Positions 45,625 through 55,422 of a DNA stretch of 64,000 nt are shown one piece after another (positions within the stretch are counted from its first letter, which is position 1; the number at the start of each line of letters is the position of its first letter). Location: positions 908,596 to 972,595 of the forward strand of contig OX155976.1 of assembly GCA_944548615.1 (NCBI GenBank), read 5' to 3'. Origin of the DNA: Micropterix aruncella (taxonomy: Eukaryota; Arthropoda; Insecta; Lepidoptera; Micropterigidae). The position numbers and the translations under genes were made by a program. Under the pieces are notes generated by a model. That model saw nothing but the letters and a program-made list of their open reading frames with translations, searched no databases and had not been told where the DNA came from.

Positions 45625-45735
45625 TTGACCGTTGAGGGAGTTAATGGGCCCTAGCTGAGGTGGCCACGAAGACCCATTCTGTTCAGGGTTGGTCACACTC
45701 ACGGGTCGACACCTATCCGACGGGGCCTCCACCGA
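45625..45735 (+). repeat. family A module, left arm
   Basis: Begins TTGAGGGAGTTAATGGGCCC and runs to GGTCGACACCTATCCGACGG. The same opening is at 49162 and 25460. Confidence 0.75.
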
Positions 45736-45789
45736 CTTAGGTTGGTGCGCGAGGACGGCTCCGCAAATAGATTATGAATGCGAGCACGA

Positions 45790-46475
45790 TGCTATGTATA
45801 TATATGTGTAGGTATGTATATATATATATTTATGTATGTGTGTATGTATGCGTATGTATATATTCTTATGTATTATGCAATGCAACTTAAGTTCATAATA
45901 TCAAAAGAGTCAGCTCGTCGATACAATTAAACAAAAATCAGCATCCCTAGATACGGGTCTCTGACCTAGTTAGGAATGCGGTTAAACATTTTCACCATAG
46001 GATGTGCTCAATCTCTCCCAACTCAACCATATTATGTAAATGGTGTTTATATGACGTATTATATGAAGTTATTGTAAATTAATAAAATAAAATAAAATAA
46101 CTGAATAGGTGTTGAATCGTGTTGAACCAATTAGAGTTTACCTACAATTGATCTTTTGGCCCGAGCTAAACGAAAGCGTTCGCTACCGGAAAGCTGCATA
46201 GTTGGACGGTGTCGACTACAACGGGCGAACCCGTCACCCCAGACTGGTATAACGATATGTGATCGTTATACCAGTCTGCCCTGTCTACCCTGGACAACGG
46301 CGGCTGCAACGTCACCGAAACGTCGGCTGCTACAAATTTCACGCGGTAAATTCGTTTTCTATCCTAGGAGTCTCAATTGCTCTCGCTAATAATTTAAGTT
46401 GTTTTATTAAATTATATATTACTAACTAATACCAAATCTCGTGTATTATTTGCTATGTATATATATATGTGTAGG

Positions 46476-46522
<47 letters not shown>

Positions 46523-47050
46523 GTATATGTGTAAATATGCGTATGTATATATTCTTATGTATTATGCAATGCAACTTAAGTTCATAATATCAAAAGAGTC
46601 AGCTCGTCGATACAATTAAACAAAAATCAGCATCCCTAGATACGGGTCTCTGACCTAGTTAGGAATGCGGTTAAACATTTTCACCATAGGATGTGCTCAA
46701 TCTCTCCCAACTCAACCATATTATGTAAATGGTGTTTATATGACGTATTATATGGTAAATTAATAAAATAAAATAAAATAACTGAATAGGTGTTGAATCG
46801 TGTTGAACCAATCAGAGTTTACCTACAATTGATCTTTTGGCCCGAGCTAAACGAAAGCGTTCGCTACCGGAAAGCTGCATAGTTGGACGGTGTCGACTAC
46901 AACGGGCGAACCCGTCACCCCAGACTGGTATAACGATATGTGATCGTTATACCAGTCTGCCCTGTCTACCCTGGACAACGGCGGCTGCAACGTCACCGAA
47001 ACGTCGGCTGCTACAAATTTCACGCGGTAAATTCGTTTTCTATCCTATTT
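45790..47050. repeat. tandem duplication with a unit of about 660-680 bp
   Basis: 45790-46365 recurs at 46453-47045. Shared parts include GCTATGTATATATATGTGTA, TGCAATGCAACTTAAGTTCA, TTACCTACAATTGATCTTTT and a half family F unit (ACCCTGGACAACGGCGGC to GCGGTAAATTCG). A third partial copy of the TTACCTACAATTG block lies at 45003. Confidence 0.9.
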
Positions 47051-47093
47051 ATAATGTCAAACAACCGCGATAGTCTTCGATTTTATATGGTCG

Positions 47094-47228
47094 AATAGAG
47101 TCGTTAACTACAACGGGCGAGCCCGTCACCTCAGGAAGTTTTAACGTATAGTCATTCTATCTCTCGTGAAGTGAGCGCAGAAGACTTGGACAAAACAGTC
47201 CACCTTCAAGCTCCGACACATGCCCGTA
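47094..47228 (-). repeat. family A end fragment, left arm intron
   Basis: TCGTTAACTACAACGGGCGA to CCGACACATGCCCGTAAG; nearly identical to 45269-45390. Confidence 0.75.
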
Positions 47229-47254
47229 AGAAAGAAAAATGAATAAATACAGAC

Positions 47255-47316
47255 CTTAGAGTGCTAGGCGGCGAAAGCCAGACGGGTGATGCAGAGCGCG
47301 AACGCAGCGGCGATCT
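47255..47316 (-). CDS. left arm unit, exon C, 62 bp
   Basis: Acceptor TTACTTTTCAG before AGATCGCCGCTGCG and donor AAG|GTCTGTATTT; both sites and the 62-bp length are kept in the right arm (57825-57886). Entering in phase 0 from exon B it reads RSPLRSRSASPVWLSPPS, Ser/Pro/Arg-rich like the end of exon B. It leaves two bases, which fits both exon D and exon E. No domain recognised. Confidence 0.5.
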
Positions 47317-47439
47317 CTGAAAAGTAACAAACAAAATACTGCTTAGTAGGATCGTCGATAATCTGACCGTCCTTAGAAGAATTGGTGTATTCGTACCCGC
47401 CGAAGACCGAGATTGAGAGAACGGGTGACTCTATAAATA

Positions 47440-47600
47440 TCTCGGTCTCTCCAGGAAAATTTCAAACTCCTTCCTGGAAAAATTATCTAAAACCGCAATT
47501 TCCGCATCTCACATTCTTCGGCTTCGAAGGGGGAGCGAATGGGCGGTAAGGTAAACGTTCACATGCGGCAAGGCAGCTGTCCTAAACCTACCTAAACTAG
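47440..47600 (+). pseudogene. retroelement C-terminal fragment inside an intron, left arm
   Basis: GLSRKISNSFLEKLSKTAIS and LRLRRGSEWAVR match the end of the fragment at 12176-12583. The same piece sits at 57548-57720 in the right arm, opposite strand, so it was inserted before the arms were duplicated. Confidence 0.75.
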
Positions 47601-48273
47601 CGATTTCGGTCTCTGTGAGGTTTCTGGTCCCGGGACAAGTCTGGCATTTTAAAACCTAGTCTCGGGACTCTCGAGCGATTTGAGACTAGCTATGTTTTTT
47701 AATTAAATTTCAAAATAATCGTTTTAAATGAAAATACAAGTATTCGGGACATCCTTTATTAAAAATCAGTGGTAAAATTAGTGCTGTCGAAACATTATTT
47801 TTGCTTGCGCAAGTAATGTGTTCGAAGAACACTCGGTGCACAAATCATCTCATCAGGCGGTGCACAAATCATCTCATCTCATAGACCGGAGGCGGCTACA
47901 AAATAAGCCTGCAGACGAAAAATCTCTTTCGGCTTCTACGCTCGTTGGTGTTACAGTCAGCAAGTATTTGTGTAGGTATACAGGATAGGTATTTGCCTTT
48001 AAGTCCCCCATTTTCATACAAAGCTTTTTCTATATTGATGGTCAGGTCCAAATCAGCGTTGGGATGCCAACACCGCGCAGATGAAGGGAGGTATCGGTCG
48101 CTAAGGATAATAACTACCTACCGTGCGGTGCGCGTATGCAGATACTTTTAAACGTAATTTTGCTACTTAAATCTATGGTTTTAATGATATTGAGTATTCA
48201 TGTGAGTTATTAGGAAGGTAAAGTACTCGTACCGAAAAGTTTTGGAAAATAAATAAGTATTTGTATTTTATAC

Positions 48274-48700
48274 CTCTCTATAGTTTGGCGAAAAATAATC
48301 CAGCGTGGCCGGTCCGACGGGCGAGCGCGGCTCGGATCTGGGCGGCGGGTAGCGGATGGTGGGCCGCCTGAAGGGAGAGTCGCCCGCGCTGGTGGAGGGC
48401 TGCAACCAGCCCGCGCTGGTGGACGGCTGCGGCTCGGGCGACGCTGCGCTGGTGGAGGGCTGCAACCAGCCCGCGCTAGTGGACGGCTGCGGCTCGGGCG
48501 ACGCTGCGCTGGTGGAGGGCTGCAACCAGCCCGCGCTAGTGGACGGCTGCGGCTCGGGCGACGCTGCGCTGGTGGAGGGCTGCAACCAGCCCGCGCTAGT
48601 GGACGGCTGCGGCTCGGGCGACGCTGCGCTGGTGGAGGGCTGCAACCAGCCCGCGCGCAGCGGCGCAGCCGAGAACCGGGATGATGACGCTGGCGAGTCA
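48274..48700 (-). CDS. left arm unit, exon B with 20-residue repeats
   Basis: Acceptor GTCTTTCAATAG and donor GAGAG|GTATAAAA match the right arm. The 427-bp exon starts with one base completing a codon from exon A, then reads DSPASSSRFSAAPL. About 4.5 copies of a 20-residue repeat (GWLQPSTSAASPEPQPSTSA) follow, then GDSPFRRPTIRYPPPRSEPR and DYFSPNYRE, ending in phase 0. It looks disordered and Ser/Pro-rich. The repeats come from a 60-bp minisatellite that is absent from the right arm. Function unknown. Confidence 0.55.
48388..48656. repeat. 60-bp minisatellite within exon B
   Basis: Exactly 60-bp units starting GCTGGTGGAGGGCTGCAACC at 48390, 48450, 48510, 48570 and 48630 (last partial). Units two onward are identical; the first has CGCTGGTGGAC where the others have CGCTAGTGGAC. 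The GC-rich unit length keeps the reading frame. Confidence 0.95.
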
Positions 48701-48772
48701 CTATTGAAAGACAAAAATACAATAAATTGACGATAAATTCTGAAAATAACATGGAATTCTTTATATCCTTAC

Positions 48773-49092
48773 TAATTACGCAGAGTACCGCCGGGGCTCT
48801 GGAAATCGATCGACATGTTGTTGAAGTCAAGAGGACCCTCGAATGCAACAACATGCCGATCGATTGGCACGTTAGGATCCCCTGCGATGTAGAGATCGAT
48901 GCCTTCGACGATCTCTACATCGCAGGCAATGTCTACGATGTCTGCGTCGTCATCGTCATATCCAGCGTCATCATCCCAGTATGCCGGCGCTGCCCCCTCG
49001 TCGATTTCATCCGAATCGGACGCCGACTCCTCCAGAAGATCCAGGAACTCCTGGGGCGGCGTCCGATCCGGGTCCAGATTGAAAGTAGTAAT
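48773..49092 (-). CDS. left arm unit, exon A, acidic N-terminal part, no ATG at the boundary
   Basis: Acceptor TTTTGTTTTTTAG and donor AATTA|GTAAGGA. The frame reads LDPDRTPPQEFLDLLEESAS, DEIDEGAAPAYWDDDAGYDD and, at the end, NNMSIDFQSPGGTLRN, leaving two bases. The acidic, Asp/Glu-rich character is like the N-termini of many piggyBac-type proteins (family knowledge), but no catalytic domain follows. The right arm has an ATG just after the acceptor; here it has been replaced (ATTACTACTTTC). It also has about 117 more bases than the right copy, including a hairpin-forming GATGTAGAGATCG pair. Confidence 0.5.
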
Positions 49093-49159
49093 CTAAAAAA
49101 CAAAAACACATTTTTCAAAAAAAAAACAAAATAGTTAGTAACCCAATCGTGTCTGTGCT

Positions 49160-49512
49160 GTTGACCGTTGAGGGAGTTAATGGGCCCTCGCTGAGGTGGC
49201 CACGAAGACCCATTCTGTTCAGGGTTGGTCACACTCACGGGTCAACACCTATGCGACGGCCTCCACGTATGAAGTGCGAGCCTGGGTAGGACTCTGGCCC
49301 TATGGTTAGTTTCCTATGCTAGGATTATCAACTCTTCCCCTAATCAGCTTGAATTCCCCCACCTTATGGGCAGTTTCCGCTAGGAATCAAACTTCTGGCG
49401 TTTCTGGACGGTCTGCGCACCGTGCGGCATAAGCCAATCGACTGTGCACTCTGACTAACAACTTGGGTTGTCGACTACAACGGGCGAACCCGTCACCCCA
49501 GGCTGGTATAAC
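49160..49512 (+). repeat. family A copy upstream of exon A, left arm
   Basis: TTGAGGGAGTTAATGGGCCC to GTTGTCGACTACAACGGG and CAGGCTGGTATAACG. The right arm has the same insertion at 56330-56695, so it predates the arm duplication. Confidence 0.85.
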
Positions 49513-50197
49513 GATCTTACACCGCATGGTGAGACACAGTCTAGATTTCCTCAGTAAATAAGCCCAAATTGAAAAAAAGTTGTATGTTATTTTAAGCTGC
49601 ATTTTAGTTTTCCTATAAAATCCGATATTCAAATAACCAAATTTCTCAAAAATAAAAATATCGAAAATAAAATTTTTTTTCCGTATTTTTGTTGTTGTTT
49701 TGTATTGATAGAAATCCAAGCCTTCTCTATACACATTGAGAAATTTCGGTTTTTGCCGCCAAACTATGAACTCTGAAAACGTGGTCAGTTTGTAAACGAC
49801 GTGTAAATATCAAAATACATCTAATTCCTTGAGTATATACCTCCTACATTGAATAATAACGATTTTATAAGCGAAATAAACCAATATTTTCACTACACTC
49901 GCGAGATTTCGTTCGTTTCGAAAAAAATGTTGATCGCGACCGCCATTGATCGTGCTGCGTCATTTCACAAATTTACTAAAAACTACGTGAAAAAAAGGAA
50001 ATGGCCTTCTCCAATCGGTAATTATCATTCCTACACAATTTTAGAATGCATATAACTCACTTTTACGGGTAAAATCCAACTAAAAACACTTACAATTGCA
50101 ATAACGGTATCGCGTTGCCACGCACTCGCTCGGCGCTGTATCGCACTGTCGATCGGAAATTTCCATTCGCCGTTGGCGGCGTTGTAATTATCGTACA

Positions 50198-50401
50198 GCT
50201 TTTATCGCATGATACTATCGTAGAATTTAATAGTAACGAATCTTTGGCTATTTTCTGGTATCATACGATAAAATAAAGAAGCCCGTTCTATTTTTAAATG
50301 GATTTTTTCGCAAACGGCCCCCATCGCGTCCCCAAATGGACGCCTTTCATTTCAGTGTATTAAAACTTGCATCCCCAAAAGGACGCCTTTCATTTGAAGG
50401 G
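50198..50401. promoter_or_regulatory. inner terminus of the left arm: inverted and direct repeats
   Basis: TTTTATCGCATGATA near 50199 pairs with TATCATACGATAAAA near 50257. Then GGACGCCTTTCATTT occurs at 50338 and 50381 (offset 43) directly before GAAGGG-TTAA. These are candidate transposase-binding sites by position only. Confidence 0.5.
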
Positions 50402-50405
50402 TTAA

Positions 50406-50684
50406 TAATGATAATGCATGAGTTTAAATCTCCGCCGTGAAATTCGACAATTAGATTCTAATCCCTTATTTATTTAAATATGTTCAATGTCAAATTATAT
50501 TGAAACATGAATCGTAATGTTTACATACAACACTAAAAATACATATAACCTAACATACTGTCAAACTAGTCGATGGCGTTCCAGTGAAATAAATGAATTT
50601 AAATGACCGCAGTCGCTAATGCCCGATATAACTACGACCTGGCTATCATCCAGTCCACTGGGTGTCCATATGGTTTTCGTTCTA
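50406..50684. other. unassigned spacer DNA
   Basis: AT-rich, no gene; between the left arm's inner TTAA and the central element. Confidence 0.45.
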
Positions 50685-51549
50685 TTAACCCTTCAAGCCT
50701 CGCGGTTTTTACAATCATATTTGTCAAGTCGCTATAGATTTTCGCCGGCCGACCAAAATATTAATTTCTCTCAAACGCCTGTACGGATAATAAAAATAGG
50801 CATTTCATTTTGTTCCCATTGAAATTGGCAATTAGAGTATTCAAACGTAATTTTTGAAAACAATAAACATATTTTTTTAATGTCGATCAAAGTTAACGAA
50901 AAAAAAAACTCCCGTTTTTTAACACATTTTAGGTTATAACTCGATAAATATATATGTATTCAAGAATTTGTAAATACCTCTAGAAAAAGTATTAAATTTC
51001 TACTATACTCCTGTACTTTGTTTTAAATATTGTATTACAAATAAAAAGATTTCGGATGTTGAAAATGTTTTATACAAACGATGTTTTCTTAGTACTGAAA
51101 TAAACTTTAGAATGTTTTTTTATCAAATATAGGTATCACAATTATACAAAGTATTTACTGTGTCAGACCACAAAAATATCCTTCTTCATATTGAACATCA
51201 TAATAACATCTATATCTCTTTTTAAAATACATTTATTAGCAATATGATTAGACTCACCCGTTTGGATGTCCTAATAATCGAAACAATTCATACACTTTAA
51301 TTGACCCCACTTCACTAATTACGAACTTTTACAATGATATATGAGCATATATACACTTCGTTATTACGAAATTACAGTAATGCATACATATTATTGCACT
51401 TTTCACATCAAAAGACCCGTAAATTACATTCTAATTGCAAAGACACACCGGCTGATGCAATCGCGGCGATAAACAGACTGCCAATCTTGAGGGCTGCCAT
51501 CCCCCGGGTGGTGTCGAATTTTAATGTATCGATCAATTATCGATTGTAA

Positions 51550-52700
51550 TTATCGACTAATTATCGGAAGTGAAAAGTTGTAGTTTTGAATATGAAGAGT
51601 CGTTCTTCAAGGTTAAATATACAGAAAATAAAGTACGATCTTTTTGCATTTAAGGCTCCGTTTTTGATTAAATAAATAAAATCGCCATTGAACTAAATAA
51701 TCCATAAAATATAGTAATTTCGAAAAAGTGATAGTTTATATTATATGAAGTCGGTTTTGGACGTTAAATAAACAGAAAATGTAATATAATCTTTTTGCAT
51801 TTAAGGCTCCGTTTTTGATTAAATAAATAAAATAGCCATTGTACTAAATAATCCATAAAATATAGTAATTTCGAAAAAGTTGTAGTTTATATTATATGAA
51901 GTCGTTTTTGGACGTTAAATAAACAGAAAATGTAATATAATCTTTTTGCATTTAAGGCTCAGTTTTTGAGTAAATAAAAAAAATTAATTTTAAAAAGTTC
52001 ACCATAAAACGTAGTGATATCATAAAAATTGTAGTTTTTAATATACGAAGTAATTTTTCGATGTTAGATAAACCGAAAATGTGGGATGATCTTTTTCAAT
52101 TTAAGGCTCAGTTTTTGATTAAAAAAATAAAATCGAAAATTATACTAAATAATCCATAAAATATAGTAATTTCAAAAAAATGTAGTTTATAATCAAGTCG
52201 TTTTTGGATGTTACATAAACAAAACATGTTAAAATGATCTTTTTGCATTAAAGGCTCAGTTTTTGAGTAAATAAATAAAATCTCAATTTTAAAAAGTTCA
52301 CCATTAAACGTAGTAATATCTAAAAAAATGTAGTTTTTAATATACGAAGTCATTTTTCGATGTTAGATAAACAGAAAATGTAGTATGATCTTTTTCAATT
52401 TAAGGCTCAGTTTTTGATTAAATAAATAAAATCGAAAATTATACTAAATAATCCATAAAATATAGTAATTTAAAAAAAAATGTAGTTTATAATATATCAA
52501 GTCGTTTTTGGACGTTAAATAAACAAAAAATGTAACATGATATTTTTGCATTTAAGGCTCGGTTTTGATGAAATAAATAAAATCGAAAATTATACTAAAG
52601 AATCCATAAAATATAGTAATTTGAAAAAATGTAGTTTATATGAAGTCGTTTTTGGACGTTGAATAAACAGAGAATCTAATATGATCTTTTTCCATGTCCG
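51550..52700. repeat. tandem array of about 150-bp units, seven copies
   Basis: The anchor TCTTTTTGCATTTAAGGCTC (or the variant TTTTTCAATTTAAGG) starts at 51641, 51792, 51943, 52092, 52240, 52391, 52543 and 52687, spacings 144-152. Units alternate in the middle: those at 51943 and 52240 share AAAAAGTTCACCAT and TTTTTAATATACGAAG, giving a dimeric period of about 299 bp. Confidence 0.9.
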
Positions 52701-52704
52701 ATGT

Positions 52705-52795
52705 CCGACCGAAGGTCAGTTTTTGGCCGAAGCCGACGCCGAAGCCGAATGTTCGGCCTTCGCCATAATCTTCGGCCGAAGCCGAAGGTTCAATC
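52705..52795. repeat. GCCGAAG-rich simple repeat
   Basis: Many direct and inverted copies of GCCGAAG/CTTCGGC in about 90 bases, able to form several hairpins. It abruptly ends the 150-bp array. Confidence 0.75.
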
Positions 52796-53017
52796 ACACT
52801 TAGAAATCTTAGAATCCGGACTTAAAAATAAGTCACAATGAAAATACAAAAAAATCTCTGCTGGTAGTTTTGTTGTATGCGTTATATTATAGTTATAGTT
52901 TGATAATAAATTATAAATTGTAGTTTAAATAAATTTATTGCACCTTTCCAAAAATACCAAACTCAGCTTTATTCATATTTATTTATTTGACAATAAAACA
53001 TTCCACCGAAAGGTACA

Positions 53018-53140
53018 TTATACAATAAGTAATATCAAATATAATAGCAATGCCTCTGATGCCGACGAGTTCAACTCCGCCTCAAGCTCGGCCAGGAAAT
53101 AGGCATCAGGAAGGTCTCCGATTTTCCACTTCCTATTCAT
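53018..53140 (-). CDS. 40-codon acidic frame at an exon boundary, central element
   Basis: The ATG (53138-53140) follows the acceptor TTTTATTTGCTTTGTAG directly, as in right arm exon A. It reads MNRKWKIGDLPDAYFLAELE then AELNSSASEALLL and stops at 53018-53020. The first 30 residues are Glu/Asp/Leu-rich, again like the N-terminus of a piggyBac-type protein. A possible donor (ATT|GTATAATG) overlaps the stop, so it may be a first coding exon whose partners are deleted. No further exon was found. Confidence 0.35.
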   Translation of the reverse strand: MNRKWKIGDLPDAYFLAELEAELNSSASEALLLYLILLIV

Positions 53141-53186
53141 CTACAAAGCAAATAAAAACAAAAATAAATTAAAAACATTTTTGTGT

Positions 53187-53475
53187 TTGTATACATACAT
53201 ACATACATACATACGTATGTGTATGTGTATGTGTATATACATACACATACAGATACACCTACACCTACACACGTATACACACATATACATATACGTATAT
53301 ATAGGTATGTATACGTATACGTGTACGTACACGTATACGTGTACGTATACGTATACGTATGCGTATACGTATACACACATATACACATATACACACATAC
53401 ACACATACACACACCCTCGCATACACGCATACGGGCATACACGCATACACGCATATAGGTACATACTCATAAATA
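53187..53475. repeat. compound (TACA)n / (GTATAC)n / (ACAC)n microsatellite
   Basis: Begins with (CATA)n, passes through TACGTATACGTGTACG palindromic stretches and ends in (CACATA)n. Every frame gives Tyr/Thr/Ile/Val/Cys repeats, all artefacts. Confidence 0.95.
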
Positions 53476-54140
53476 AAGACATTACACACTAAAAAGTTAC
53501 AATCGATAAAAAAATCGATAACGACTACGTCCTTACTTTCTGGTCGTAAATCTACGCATTATTCACAGAAATGGCCGACTTTACTATCAGACTGATAAAT
53601 TGTAAAAGAAAGTTGGTTTTTTGATTGATATCACATGAAGAGGGATACAAAACATTATTTGCCAGCGTATGCCACACTATTTGAGAGCAAGATTCTATTA
53701 TTACATATCAAAAATGCTCACAAAAGTTCATCTTTCGAATTTCTTAGACGCTTCTGAAAAATGTTTTGTCGAAAATGACTGCATTTACTAGTCAATCGGA
53801 TGTAATTTCATCATCAATCAATCAAACAATCGTTTAGGTCAATAAATACTCACAGTTATAAGGTTTACTGTCCAATAAACACAAACAAACACTTATTTAT
53901 TGCGACGTGCCAACGCACTCAAATGGCACTCGACGGCTGAAATGAGACCACAATTTTGACATTTCGTAATGACTCACTAGTAAAGAGGCGCGTTCGAGAA
54001 AAATACTTTTTCTACGCCAAATATCATCGTGCATTTAAATAAAATACAACTGCATACGGAATAACACGAAAAACCCAATCAAATCACTTTCCCTGGACGC
54101 GTTCATTTGATTTCGATGCCGCAGTGCGCACCAAAAGTTT

Positions 54141-54158
54141 GACTGCGATATCGCAGTC
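54141..54158. promoter_or_regulatory. 18-bp perfect palindrome near the end of the central element
   Basis: GACTGCGATATCGCAGTC lies 15 bp inside the GGG-TTAA end. A related GATGCCGCAGTGCGC phrase lies 32 bp further in. A possible protein-binding site, by position only. Confidence 0.45.
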
Positions 54159-54177
54159 GCGGGGCCGGACGGGTTAA

Positions 54178-55422
54178 TTCTATTAATACTATTCCCTCCC
54201 CGTTTATCTGTGAAACCCCATCGATCAGTCAAAAAAAACCCTAATATAATCTACAATTTTCCTTATCTTTAATTTTAACCTAACATTCAGTATTATTCGA
54301 ATGTGTCCTTAACTAAGTTTCCAATCCATAAGCACATTATATAATGGCTTGTGTCAATTTTAATGGAGTTAGCAGTGCTATCTCTCTTCCAAATTAAATA
54401 AGAGTCTGACTATATGTTTATCTCGTAGCAATATCTACGACTCTTGAACCAACAAGCGATGTTACGTGCTGTCGTTTTTAGTTAACGTGCAAAATCGTAT
54501 AAATCACGCATTTACGTTACAACTACTTAACATTTCTAATAATTTCCCACAAACCCACAAAAACTCGAATATTTATAACCCCAAAAAATATACAACAATG
54601 ATAATATTGGGTGCTAGCTTCGGCCTAAATAATCAAATAACGCCAGCTTCGGCAAAAATAAACTTACATATTTTTAGTACATCTTTGCCGACAATGACTC
54701 TCGGCTATACTTTCCCGTATTTACAGCTGCATTGCACAATTATGCACTTATAACTAAACGTCAATCTCTTCGATGTGTGTCGCCTTCCTAGAAATCTGCC
54801 ATTACTGCTACTGCGACGAATGTCTATTAGAACCTCAGCCGCTTTACGATCGTACTGCTATTATGAGACCCTCACAGCATCCTTGTTGAATGTTTTTCCG
54901 TTATTTCGCCGCTATGTTATACACCTTCGAAGAACGTTCGCAATGTTGTGAATTTTAATCTGACGTCTTCATTTTGATTCGTCCGCCATCTACGATATAT
55001 TTTCGTATTGTAACACGACGAAATCTCGTACTTCAAATTTATTTGAAAAGTTGGATTTTTATTGTACCAACTCGCCTAGCTCTCTCGATTTCACATTTTA
55101 GCACTGGATTTTCTACTATTTGTTCGTTTTTTAGTGTCTTTGTAAAATCGCCTCAATGGCGAGTGCGATGAAGCGTTTCTGTTATATACGATCTGCACAC
55201 TTTTATGACGAATTTAATTTAACTGGGCATCGAAATGCTTCATAGCATCCCGATGCCCTCATTCTAAACTGTTTTCCTCACATCTGAGCACCAAATTTCT
55301 ATATTTCTTCCATAAACTTCCGCAGGTTTTGATACTTCCGACTGAAATTTCTAATGGCTGCCGGAAACTACTCGTCCATCCCTTATATAACACCCCTATC
55401 GATGTGACCCTTTTTTACTGAT
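54178..55422. other. unassigned spacer DNA
   Basis: No gene I can defend. A 95-codon frame at 54466-54753 has no recognised domain. Confidence 0.4.

Larger units (their letters stand above)
41768..50401 (-). mobile_element. left arm: piggyBac-like TTAA element, 8.6 kb
   Basis: Flanked by TTAA at 41764-41767 and 50402-50405. Its inner end (complement CCCTTCAAATGAAAGGCG) is followed by a direct repeat at offset 43 bp. The coding unit runs from the inner end outward on the minus strand. It is longer than the right arm because of a 680-bp duplication, extra family A pieces, a 23-bp minisatellite and a 60-bp coding repeat. No DDD transposase core was found. Confidence 0.75.
50689..54173 (-). mobile_element. 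central TTAA-flanked piggyBac-like element, 3.5 kb
   Basis: TTAA at 50685-50688 and 54174-54177. The ends CCCTTCAAGCCTCGCGG and (complement) CCCGTCCGGCCCCGCGA agree at 12 of 17 positions. It contains a tandem array, a microsatellite and one short coding exon on the minus strand, but no transposase core. Confidence 0.75.

Noticed and set aside
48356..48730. Opposite-strand repeat protein ALVEGCNQP/ALVDGCGSGD
   Set aside because: Shadow of the 60-bp minisatellite; the minus-strand frame agrees with exon borders and with the right arm.
49387..49734. 115-codon frame MYREG... in both arms (also 56105-56452)
   Set aside because: Near-identical DNA in the arms, and the frame runs into a family A repeat, so conservation is not evidence of coding.
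53137..53492. Five overlapping frames of 74-113 codons with Tyr/Cys/Thr repeats
   Set aside because: All come from the compound TACA/GTAT/ACAC microsatellite.
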